Source: Himantopus leucocephalus
Taxonomy: Eukaryota; Chordata; Aves; Charadriiformes; Recurvirostridae
DNA: 64,000 nucleotides
Assembly: GCA_003993805.1 (NCBI GenBank)
Contig: RSEF01000001.1
Location: 75,257,009 to 75,321,008 of the forward strand
Direction of reading: 5' to 3'
Part shown: positions 24,547-36,700 of the stretch, one piece after another
Position numbering within the stretch: the stretch's first letter is position 1
Layout: each line of letters starts with the position of its first letter
Notes under the pieces: model-generated
Seen by the model: only the letters and a program-made list of their open reading frames with translations
Database searches by the model: none
Told to the model about the DNA's origin: nothing
Program-made: the position numbers and the translations under genes

Positions 24547-25675
24547 GGAATATAGCTTTTCTTCTGTCACCGCTGATGCTAATGTTGGTACTTCGGGATA
24601 GAGCTGTCCATATAAAAAGGCAAGAGTGTTTATTTCTGGCTAAGCATGAAGTCATAGCAAAAAATTCTGTTCAGTAAGGGCACAACACAAAACAGCTCTG
24701 GAACACAATTCACTGAATTAGCAGAAAACATTTTTCTTCCTCTCAAATTTGTGAACAAATCTCCTACTTGTCTGGTTGGGTCAGGATGAAAACTTGCTCC
24801 CAGAGTTTAGCAGTTGGGATGTTATTTCCTGATTAAAATTTACTGAGACAGAAGAAATTTTAGAGCAATGGAGGAGGAAAACAAAAGCCATACTTCCAAA
24901 GTAGGGATAACTGGGATGGCTGACAGACATTGTAATTAAAATGATCCATGCTGTTTTGGAAGTCAGTCATTTGATTAAATATATTTTCTAGTTGTATAAA
25001 ACAAATTGCGAACTTCAGGACTTTGCTGGAACAGTACTTCTGTGTTTAAAAACAAACAAAAAAGAACAAAAAAAAAAAAAGTAGTCTAATGTTTTTCCAC
25101 TGCAGCTCCTTAAAGAAGTTTAAAAATGGGAGCAGGAGGAGATAAGCGATTGTTAACTTTTAACTGTTCTCTATATTTACAGAATAGATGAGTTGGTCTT
25201 GTTTCTCTTTTGCTGCTATCTCTTTGTTAGCTTGACTTAGTGTTTAACAATGATGAATTGTGGGGTGTGCGTTTAAAACACTTCAGTATAGTACCTTTCA
25301 AAAATGAATATCTTTTATTAAAACAAAACAGATTCAATTGATCCTCTGGTTATAAAAGACAGCATGTTGTTTGTTGCACGTTCTGACTTGCAAAGTTGAA
25401 AGAGGAAAACAAAGCAAAGTTGAAGGTTAGAGGGCTCTTAATTTTGTCTTGAGTTTAATTGGGTGTGGGTACGGGTATGTGCTTTATTTCAGTAAGGAGA
25501 TTGCTGGCTAATACTAGATTGGGAATATATTCATAAATGAATGAGGTATATTGAAACTGTTCTACTATCAGAAAATTTATGAGCTGAGTTGCTATTCTGC
25601 ATCTGTTTTCCAAGACATCTTTTGCATCATTTGGATTTGGTCAATCAAAACACTCCGGTTGTTTGTGAGTAGAAT

Positions 25676-25747
25676 TTAAAAAAAAAACCAAAAAAAACCC
25701 ACAAACCAAAGAAATCACAACACAAAAAAAACCCCAAACAAACCTCA
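25676..25747 (+). repeat. A/C low-complexity tract
   Basis: Dominated by A runs with interspersed CC and CAAAC units. Similar CAAA-rich tracts occur at 11200-11225 and 44890-44925. No tandem unit length is constant. Confidence 0.7.
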
Positions 25748-28637
25748 AAACGGTAAGCAAGAACTATCATCTTGGGAAAGTTTAGAAATGGTGTAGCCTT
25801 GAGGATGAGGAGGCATTGTTAATTTATCTAAACTTCTGTTTCACAGAAGTAAGGGGAGAAGAAAGTAAAATGGGGAGTCTGCTTGACTACAGTTTGTTCT
25901 TTGGATCTTAATGGAAAAAGTAATTGAAAATGGAAAATGGGATACTTGGTATCCCATGAGGGTCTTGCACTAGTGGAATTAAGGCTCTATTCTACACTAT
26001 AAACCCTGAAGCTCTGACTGCTTGGTAGCTTTGTGTCTAGTGATCTTCTGTTAGTCCCTGGTTGTGGTTGTTGGGTTTTGTGTGTTTTGGTTTTGGTTTT
26101 TCTTGTTTTGTTTTCTCAGGGTGATATACATATATCTTGGCATGTATATACTGCTGTTTGGAAACAAACTTTGAGTGTATGTCATATGCTGCCTTCTGAA
26201 ACTTTTCACACAATTGTGAAGAGTTATATGGTGCGATCAGTGAGTTAAGTACTGAGTAATAGGGAGGGGAAGTGGAGGCAAATGGGTGAGATAAGGGTGA
26301 AAATATGTGTTAGTTGTGTTTTGGAATGGGATGAAAAAATAGATGAAATTTGGAGTTAAAGAAAAGCTATTCCAGATGGCAGAAACTGCAGGAGAGTGGG
26401 ACCTTACTCTCAAAGAGCCAAACTGTACATGGAAGTGACTAAAAAGAAGCTGGGGTTAATAATATGTTCTTGTAAAAGCTCATGTACTCACTTGATATTT
26501 TTTTTTCTACCTGTGAGCATGTATTTTGCAATCAGATTTATTTTGTAGCCATGAAGTCTAAAGTTCCAAAGGCTATAATCTGAAACAGGAGAGGAGTGTA
26601 TGTCTGCAATGTGTGGACGTAGCTTAATAAGCATGCACAGATGTGTGTACTGTGCAGAAGTGTGAGTCTGATGGAATGTATACAGAATCTTCCTGACTGC
26701 CCAGAAGAAACTTCCACTTGTGTAAGAACTCTTGATTCCTTTCCATTTTGCAATTTAGGTTTTTTAGGGGTAAAGGTGCCACACGAAATCCCACATCCGT
26801 GGCTTCCTGAGCCATCCCTAGCTTCCTAAGACATGAAGAAACTATCTACAGAAAACATATGATGGATAGTAACTGCTTTACGAGGTCTGAAAGTGACACA
26901 ACAGTTTTCCAATAAGCTGCCACTTTTCCCTTAGGGTCCAAGTATTCCTTCTCTAATGTTTCATCATAACTTTTCAAACAATATTTTCTTTGGGGGCTGA
27001 GGTAAAAATTCAATCAGTTTGTTTTTAATAAGCTAATGGCGTAGAGGGTGGTGAGAGAAGAGAAAGGAATTCTGAATTGTGTGAGTGGCTTCTTTCCTTC
27101 CCTCTGTAGAAGTAGAAAAAAGGTAGCTAAATAATGTTTTGATAAATAATTGCTCTGTATGAATTACACAGACGTGATCAGCCATTGGTGAAATGGGGCA
27201 TACTTATTGCTGCATACCTTCCACAGAAGTCTTGAAGAGATACACGCCTCATTTGCCTCTACAAAACCAGTAACCTGTAGTCATATCTGTGTTTTAATAA
27301 GCCTTGTCTTTAGGTGCAAGACCTATTTGATATGATGCCACAGTAATAAATATGAGCATTGGAACTAAACACAGAAGAGTCTGATAAATAATTCCTTCCC
27401 TTTTGTGTTAGTGAAGAATTGTGATTAGCTGTTACATATTACAAGTTTAGGCCAAATACCACATGGATATTCTGACTGGTTCTCTGCAATCTGTCTTCCT
27501 ATAATAATAATTCCTATAAATCCTCAAGCCATTTTTATCAAGTCGAGGGATGGTAACTTGGACTGTGAAGCACATTCATTTTTCAAATGCACATTTATAC
27601 TAAAAGCCAGATTTTGTATTTTTATGCTCACTGCAGTGTCTTTGTCACTGCCTTTAAGAAAAATGCCAGAACAATATAACGTAGTAATAACAAATGCTTG
27701 AAATTGGCTTCAGCAGATTTTATGTTTTACTTCTGCAGTGTGTCCACTGGAAAACTATTGAACTCTCACAAATGGAGGGGAGTTGTATTGAGTGCAAAAT
27801 TTTTTTTGGTATTAATGAAGTCTGCTGAGACTTTGCTTAAATTTATAAGTAAAGAAAGCTCATGCATGACTGTGCAAAGAACAGTTATGTATTCTCTTGG
27901 TGCAGTCAGGAAAATTGGAGTTAGTTTGAGGGGAATTGAAGTAAGCCTGCATGAAAGGCTGTAACTGATATGGAGGCTTTTTGCTTGTTATGCCTGCAAT
28001 TATGCATTAGAACAGAGATAACCTACATTAAGGAATAAAACTACAGACTGCCTAAGATAGGAAGCTGAGAGGAAAATGCTTCTGTCGCTTTACTGGCAAT
28101 TGCAAATGGCACATGCCTGGTCAATGTCACAGCATGGCGATAACATAATGAGGTTAAGACCAAGGTTTACAACACGTTCCGTGGAAGGCAACCCAGTTGG
28201 TTGTTTATGCTTTGGATAAATAGCAGGAGAAGATTCCTTGTGTTGTTTTGATAGCTCTGCTTTCTCTCCCTTGTCCGTATTACAGGAAGGAAATCCTGTT
28301 GTACACTAGTTAAATTTAAAAAAAGATCTCTTGTGTTTATATGTGAGCTTATAATGGGACATCACCTTCAGACTAATTTGTTAAACCTGAAATAGGACAC
28401 TGTGAAAGTAAAGATGGGATTTCTTCTGGCTTGTCAGTGCTTGTGCCAGCCAGTGTTTGTGGGAATGCCTGCCTACGGAAAGGGGGCTTGCCTTTCAGGA
28501 AGGTATAGCTGCTTTATTAACTGGTGATTATGGTAGTATCCAGTTGAGGAGGTGATTCCTGTACAAAAAAGAAGAAAGTGCTTTTAATCTTTTTGCATTT
28601 GCGGCAGACTGATACAATAGGTGTGGATGTGGCACGC

Positions 28638-28660
28638 GCTCTCTCTCTCTCGCTCTTACG
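28638..28660 (+). repeat. CT dinucleotide microsatellite
   Basis: About seven CT units interrupted by one CG, flanked by GCG. Short and imperfect. Confidence 0.75.
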
Positions 28661-28963
28661 TTTCTAGATACTGGCATAACAAACTTCAGCATTTTTTATA
28701 TCAGAGAATTCTGGGGTCAGCACATCGAGCAGTCTCCCAATTTTTCTCGTGCAAACTCAAAAAGTGTTAGAGAGGGAAGTGGGAGGGAGGGGGTCAGGAA
28801 AAGAATGGCTTTTCTGGATAAGGAAGAATACTGCACAAAAGCTTTTAGTTCTCTTGTGTCATTGCTATCGTCCTCCTGTGTGACAGTTCCCAGCTAGTAA
28901 GTGAACACCATAATGAGTTATAGTACCATTAGGGGTGAGGTGCAGGGTGGGATAGAATGGGTA

Positions 28964-28999
28964 CCAAGCTAATAAACTCTCATAGGTTTATTAGCTTGG
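28964..28999. repeat. Perfect 14-bp inverted repeat, 8-base loop
   Basis: CCAAGCTAATAAAC (28964-28977) and its exact reverse complement GTTTATTAGCTTGG (28986-28999) flank an 8-base loop. Further out, GTGCAGG (28940-28946) can pair with CCTGCAC (29007-29013). It could be a relic of a small inverted-repeat transposon or a hairpin in the pre-mRNA. The stem is short for a microRNA precursor. Confidence 0.8.
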
Positions 29000-29349
29000 G
29001 CCTCATACCTGCACTGCTACAGCTGGGAAACGTTATAGAATTTGAAAACTGAGAAGTAAGCAACAGAAGCTGGAAAAGAGGAGCTGAGGAGGCTGGAAAG
29101 AGACTGGAGTCAGGATGAGGAGAAGAAGAAAGGAGATCGTTCAAAAAAAAATCCTTGAGGTCTTCCTTCAGAAATCACTGGACCTGTGTGATGCTAAGGA
29201 AGTTAAATATGATGGAATTCAGGCTCAACATTTCCCAAAGTCCTCAGAAGCCCTGCCTCTGGCAGGGAAAGTCGGATACTTAGCATCTCTAGCAGTCGTG
29301 AAGCACAGGGTGGAAGAATAAGCATTGGGTTTGAGAAGAAGATATTCAA

Positions 29350-29480
29350 GCTTGGCATCTAGTTCTGGTGTTGGCAAACTGTGTGGCCTTGGTTAAATTG
29401 CTGTCTCAATTTTTCCGTCTGTAAAGTGGGTTGGTTACTGCGAAGGTAATTAGTTAGTTCCTCACATCACACAGACCATT
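29350..29480 (+). repeat. MIR-like SINE remnant
   Basis: The order and wording of blocks match the MIR core and 3' part: TAGTTCTGGTGTTGGCAAAC, CTGTGTGGCCTTGGTTAAAT, TCTCAATTTTTCCG, CTGTAAAGTGGG. High divergence is as expected for this ancient amniote SINE. Boundaries are approximate. Confidence 0.75.
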
Positions 29481-30059
29481 AAAAGGAATGCTGTAGAAAA
29501 GACTGTCAAGAAAAGAATAAAATCTGTAGCAACCAATTCCAAGCCAGTAGTCAGTAACTGAACAAGAAGGGTAAAATGTTAGGATGGAAGCCTTATTTCT
29601 TTGCACTGGTGGGGGCAGAATTTAATTTCTGCAGAGAAGTGTGTAGGACTGCATCATCACAATTTGTTCACGTGTGTTGAATTAATTTGAGGGGAATCTT
29701 AACTTTTGATGGTTAAATTTGCAGCCTTTGTATCTTTCTTTTAACATAGTGGTGTCATTTCCTAGGCTTTGTGAAAACTAAACTGGTAAAGCAGAGATTA
29801 ACACCTATATGTGTTACTAGCAGGGCCAAAACTGTTGGGTTCCTGCTCACTTGAGTCGTCTGGGTAATCAGCAGTGGTAAGAGGTGGTTCTCTATGTGGA
29901 CCAGGCGAAGATAGGATTGGGAAAGTTTGGCAGATGGATTCAGAGGTGTTTGCTCACAACAGAGGAATGATGGGTTCTATTCCAGGCTCTGGAAGAGGGA
30001 TGTACTCGAAGGGCTCTTCTGTATCTTTGGAAAAAGGGCTTTTTCTGGCTCTTTCTGCT

Positions 30060-30770
30060 GATAATGCCTCCTTCTGAACCTCCCCCTATCTCAGCTATAG
30101 TTGTCTGAGCTATAACTCTTCCTCAGTTCTGCCATTTGTTCTTTTTCTTTACTGGACTTAGAGTCCATACTTCAGGTTTCTTATTTTTTTGCCATTTCAT
30201 TAGAAGTTTTCTGTCCTGCACAGAGCTTGCTGTTGAGTCCAACTCAAATCCCGGCCTTCTGTTTCTCTTTATACTGGTGGTCCTAGCGTCCTCACCCAGT
30301 CTTGTTGTTGTTTACCATCTCTTGATCTGCTCTGAGATCTCTGGTATCTGCGCATCCCCATTTTTTGTTGCATTTTAATTTGTTATTTTTGCTTTGCCAA
30401 GTAATTTTTCTCCTTCCAGTCCAGCTTCCATCAGACCTGTTGCTTTTGCTTTCCCTTTTTCTTCCTAATTGCAGTCTCCCATCCATAGTGGTTTCATATG
30501 TTACTTAGCTCTTTTCTCATTTGATCTCAGTGCTATTCTCACTCAGCTTTGGCTCCCTGGCCACTTCTCTTGTTAATTCTGGTCCTAAATTCCTTTCTGC
30601 TCCTAAACCTGGTCTCTGTAACCAAGCAATCCCGGTGCTCCTTCCAGCTTCTTCTTTCTTACTTTCCAACTCCATTTGTCTCCCAGTCTAAGCCTGTCCC
30701 TGGTCTAGCCTTAGCCCTCTTGCTTTTTAAATTGGTCGCTTCCTTCCCAGTGATGTCTGGACACTAGCGG
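30060..30770 (+). other. Pyrimidine-skewed segment of about 700 bases
   Basis: The + strand is strikingly rich in T and C and poor in A and G across the whole stretch, with recurring CTTCTTTC, CTGGTC and TCCTTCC words but no fixed repeat unit. Neighbouring intron on both sides is more balanced. It may be a decayed polypyrimidine satellite or an old repeat I do not recognise. The open frames inside reflect the bias. Confidence 0.45.
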
Positions 30771-33700
30771 CAGAAATACTGAGAGAGCAGCCAGCCCCAG
30801 CTCAAAGTTTGGTTGCTTTATTCCAGCTTGATTCAGGCCAGTTGAGAACAATTATTACATGAGTCCTTGAAAGCCTTTGTAGCCCTTGCTCAGCTCTGTG
30901 GATGTGGCACATACATTCCGGTCTGCAGAAGCTCTAAGATGCCCGATTAGTGTTCGTACTGACAGTTTGGGTGTTAAGTCTTAGCAAGTCGCTGTGGAGC
31001 CCGTGCAGATGGAGGATTTTAAAAGCCTATCTTGCCAAACTTAAGTGGACAGCCAAGGCAAAAAATGCAGCCCAGATGCAAAGACCATTAATTTGGCAGT
31101 TCGTATGACCTTGTTGCAAAGAATATGATCACTAAATAGAACAGTTTTTTTTTTTTTTTTAAACTGGGGTAAACCAATGGATATTGTTAAACTATTTTGT
31201 CTGAAATAGTGCATAAGCATTCAGCCTGAGACAGAAACCAGCCTCAAAAACTGTGGTATTAACTGGTAAAATCACAATTAAAAGAAGCTGAAAACACTAT
31301 CTCAATAATGGGAGGTGTTGGGTAGCTTTAACAGAATTAGCACTAGAGATTCACCTCCGTTAATGTCTTCCATATTAAAGTGTAACACGGTGCTTCACTG
31401 AATCAGTGAGATATTGAAAAGTGGCATAATAGGCTTTCAGAATTAAATATTGAATTATATATAATGCTGTAATGATATCAAGTACATTTACATTATGCAG
31501 TATATAATGTAGTAAAGATAAGAGAATTAAGAAATACAGACCAAGGGGGAAAAGTAGGTTTCAGGTAGGATTTGGAAGTGAAATACGTGCCTTTGAGGCA
31601 AAATTCAAGAAGGGCTGTCCTGTTCTGGAGGAGCTGCAGAGAAAGGATCTTTGTACAAACAGATCCAGATTGGTAGAACAAATGGATACTCCTATTTGCT
31701 TACAGGAGGCCTGTAAGTGTAAGTCGTACAAAAAAAGAGTAATTCTGTTACAGAAACTAACCCAAGTCCATGGAAATAGTAACTTGAAATTTGCAGGTTG
31801 TATGTTTCCATGTAAGTGATTTTGAAATTTTAACTATATATTTTGGTTCTGATTGACGGCAAGTTTATTGGTTTAGTCCAAACATTAAGCTATTTATCCC
31901 ATTTCTTTAGACAGCTCTGATTATCATTTTCCCTTTCTTTATGTGTAAGCTTTCTAAGTCTCTGACTTATCAAGTGTGGTTTAGATTATTTTTTTTTCAG
32001 GTGGTAATTATTCTTGTTTCATCAAACCTCGAGTTCACTGTAGGATGCCTTTTTTTTTTTTTTTTTTTTCCCCTGTTCAGGAAAGATAGGAAAAATGAGG
32101 AAGCAGGCCAAATAAAGAGATTTTAAATACTGTTGTTTTCACTGTAGTCTAATTCCTGCCATGGCAAAAGTAACAGTCTTTTAAAGGCAGTGGAAATTCA
32201 AAAAATGGCAGATACTTTTTGTATTGTTTTTTGGTACAAGTATCCTTATCTCTCTAAGCCTGTGGGATGATAGACCTTTGTTCGTGAGTTCATCAGAATT
32301 CTTTTAATGATGTCAGAAAATAAGCATCTCTACCTAGAAATTCAATAGATGGTTTTACATATGATCTTTAGGTTCCTTTATCTATAGTTTGTATTATACC
32401 ACATTCTTGGGGTTTTAGTCTGGCAAACTTCCCTTTGACTTCACTGGAGTTTACTTGACTAAGTCACCCAAATCAATCCTCTAATTTAGTGCATGCTATT
32501 GACAAACAATTGTTGGAACAGTGGGCTTTGCTGACATCTACAAAATCATTGACTCTAAAGGCAATACTTCTTGTACTTGTGCAAACTAGAAACAACCCTA
32601 ACAACTTTCCATAATTCCCTTAGAAATAAAAGAATAGATGTGCTGCTTGGCACGGGGCAGAATTGCCAGAAGGAAAGAATGTTTTGTATGTTCGTCAAAC
32701 TTTTGACTAGCTGTTCCTCTTGAGGACAATTCCTATTTTTTCCCCTGTTTTCTAACTCCTAAAACATGAGGGTCCCTGTGTCATAGCAGCTCTTCAGTCC
32801 TCCTGGCTGAATGAGAGACAGCCTGTACTTCAAAGCAAGCTAAGACCATCCTTGAATTTCACTCTTGCGAAATGCTGGACAATTTATATATGAGTTTGTT
32901 TACAACCTCATGGAACAAAATCTCTTTTTCCTGTACAATAACAGTGAAGAGCCTATACTTATCAATGATATTTCCCTATTAATATGATGTTGGAAGTTTA
33001 CCAGTTAGGGGAAGACTTCCAGTAAGCAGCAGCAAATATTCATTAACATCTCTTATGTTGCATTTCTAGCAGATGCTGGGAAGTTGGCACAGCAGGCCAT
33101 TTCCTTAAGACACCCTTAGCAAGTTCTGTTTCACCTAAGCCTAGGCAAGGGAGTGGGACCATCTTTGGACTGCAGTGTTTTTCTAACCTTTTGCTACAGC
33201 CTTAATAACCTGCGATGGTCTGTGGGACACTAAGGAATGCGTATTTTGCTCAGTTGAGATGCCTTAATGAGGTGTACCTGGGAAGTTTTATATATGCATG
33301 ATGTAAATTGATGTCTTGATGCTCATAGTGAGCTTATCCGTGCAAACCTTAGGCTCTAATGCAGAACACCTGGCCAAAGGAGCAGGTCAAAATTGTCACC
33401 CTCCTGTAGTTGCTGGTAGTACAGTTTCTTTACGGTCTCTCTTAATAGCAGTGTCAACACCTTTAGCCCCATGCACTAAATTTGGCAATGGCAGGAGCAA
33501 GATGCACAACTCCCACTGTATAACCTTTCCAGAAGTGGCATGTATGTGGTTCCCCAGCTAGCTGTGTTGGTAAGTGCGCAACTGTTTTTCAGGCTGTCCT
33601 GATAAACTTGCACTGATGGAGAGTTTGGGGTTTTGGAATTCTTCCTCTTCTGCTGGCTTGCTATTGTCTTTTGCTTGTAAAATTTATATTTAGTTAGCTT

Positions 33701-36700
33701 ATATTAGAAACTGAAGCAACAGTCTTTTGCATATGATTATCTTCATCTGGTATGTTGAAAAGTTTTTTCTAGTTAGCAATAAATGTGTTTAATCTCTTAC
33801 TGTTATTCTTTGATCTGGAGCATTGTGAATGCTTTTTATGTGGACATTTTAAAATGTTTTGGTTCTATTACATACCCTCAAATATAAACATACCCTCACA
33901 CAAAAGCGGAACTTGCATGTTATTTTATTATTATTATTTTATCCACAGAAAACCACTTACAGTGCTGTTATCCTTGTGTGGCCTTATTGTTTGTTAGAGT
34001 CACTTTAAAACAAGTATCCCTGTTTCAATGAGATTATGCAGCCAAACATGTGGTCACAAAAGATTTTTAAAGATCTAGTTGCATAATTGTTTCACAATCT
34101 AAACTTGTATTTAAAAACAAACAAACAGAAAGCTTCTCCTCATTATGGTCACCAAGATAATGTTTGAATTTGAACAAAAGGCACATCAATGCCCTTCAGG
34201 AGTAGCTGGCTGAGATGAAAGACCGCAAGATGAAATAAAATCGAAGAGAATGAACAGCTCCTATTCACCTCCTTCAGCTGTTAACTCGAAATCATAACAA
34301 TGACAAAGTAAGATCTCAAACACACATAAGACTTGTATTGCTGTAGTGATAGGTACTAGGGCATTTAACTGTTAAGGATTGTTTTTCTGTAGAATAAGGA
34401 AATCTGCTGCCTCTGCTCTTTAAAGCCACTGCTGTCCTTACAACAAAGGGAAGGAAATACAGGATTTCCAGCTTCCTACTTCTATTAAACGCCTCAGGTG
34501 CCTCCTGAGTCCAAGAAGCTAACTAAGCATTTGCTTGTGCAAATAATGAATAATCATGCGTAACTATAGTAATGGAGCGGTACTATATTTTCGTCTGGAG
34601 TTTTCTATAAAATCCAGTGCTGTATGTCAAAGTAGGGAGAACAGTAGGTAAAAGTTGGCATCTGCATGTAGATATCCAGGCTGGATGTGCAGCTGTGGTG
34701 TACACTTCATGCTGCATTGATTTCTACCAGCAAGAAACTGATAAATCTCCTTTAAACCAAACAACTTGTATTGTAATTTTTGTAAGTCATTAACCATTAT
34801 TTATTCTTCCCTTATTCAACCTGAACTGAGTTTTAGCTGTGAATCGTCACTGACTTTTTTTTTATAGCTCTTATCTTATTTAACATTTTCACTCTATCCT
34901 ACTTCTCATTTGACAATTATGTAATTTTTATCTATCTCTGGGGTGTGATGCTTTCATCCTGACATAAAATAACTTCTTGTTTATAGCAGTTCAAACTCCA
35001 GCATTACCTTTTACTTACTCAAATTAAACATTTAACACACTTTACAACACACTTAAAAATTACATTCCAATTTCAGTCTCTTTTTTACATTGGATATAAA
35101 TATTAATGTCCAAATCTATTTTGTCTCCAGTTTTCATTGTCCCTATGTCCCTGCTGCTACTTTGTTTTCCTTTTGAAGCATCAGGCTGTTGCATGCAAGT
35201 ATTTGACAGTGGAATAGGGGAAAAAGGAAGAAGTAGATGAAAAAGGTTGAATGTTTTAGCCTGTCAGAGGTCATGAAATATGAGAATGTGTTTGAGTCTT
35301 TCAGATGATCTTTCTGTACTGAAATATTATGGAGTGAAAGAAAAAGAGGAGCAAAAAATATATGCTGAAATGTATTTGTAACCCTCAGAAGGTCTAATTC
35401 TGCTAAGTTTTGAGCCATGTACATGGCAGTCACCTTTATAAGAGGATATGGCTATGTGAGGGACACAGTGTTTTAAAGGTTTAAAGAGCAGGAGCTAACC
35501 TAGGGAAAATGCAATGCAATATTTGAGAGAAGTAAGTGCTGATACAACTATGGAAGCATTTCTGATAAATAATCTCTTGCAATAAATTCAGTCCTGGCTG
35601 ACTGCTTCTTTTGGAAATGTTTACCTTTGCTTTTACATTTCAATACTGTATTGAAAAAGGATACCACAGAGATATTGATCCCCCTTTCAGAGGAAGAGAG
35701 ATCACAGCTTCTATTCAAGCTGCTGTTCATGTTCTTCTCTGCTGTATTCATCTTGGTTACTCAAGTCGTTTTCCATGGTAGGCACGTAACACTGTTGGGC
35801 TCTGGTATGAATCTAAAGGAGTGTGTTTAAAACAGTCAGTGGTTTTTGTGGCTCATTCCCCTCTCCACCATCCAGACCTGAACTAACATGGCTCCCAGCC
35901 TGTGTGCCTGCTGCTGCTCTTCAATAAAACACAAAGCAAGGTTTCATTGGATGATAACTTATTATAACTTCTACATTTTTCCTTTTCTTAAAAGAAGAAT
36001 GATTTCCAAAGAAGGATTTTTGAGTCACTGATTCTTAAGTATGTCTTGGCTTTTTTTAAAAGCCTCTGTTGAACTAATAAATTGAAGCAGAACTTATAAA
36101 GAGCGTGGTTCCACCTTTGCTAGGATCCACTTCTGAGATCTTGGGCGCCAGGGTTATGGATGTTTCTGGGTGATGCTCGTAGCAACTCACACCATCCGGA
36201 GGCTGTGTAATTGTCAGAGATAGGCCTTGTCCCTGTCATTCCCCGTCTTTAACTAAAGTACACATTCATACTCTGTAGACATTCAGGGTAACAGGCACCA
36301 GTCTGGAGGCTTCTCCCGTGTCTCTGCCTGCAGACACAGCAGCAGCTGCGTGTGTAGGAGGAGTGCCTCTTCCTTTTCCTTGCACCTTCCCTCCTGTCTC
36401 ACTGGGATGGGTGTCAGGTCCGTTTGACAGTCTGTGCAGGGAAGGAGGCTGTTCCGCTTTTGAAATAGTGGCAGAGCAGGTAAGGCCTTTCACTGTTCTC
36501 CCATGGGTGGCTGTTTTAAGCTTTGATCAGGAAAGTGTTGGAAATTACCTCTAATTGATGCATCTGCATATATGGACAGAGGGCTGAACACAGCTAAATA
36601 CAGTGATAATCATGTTGCTCTGTATGCCTCTGGCTATAGAAACTGATGTGCCTTTACTGTTCCAGCCCAGAAGGCAAACTGGGCTCAGCGGAGCCTTTGA

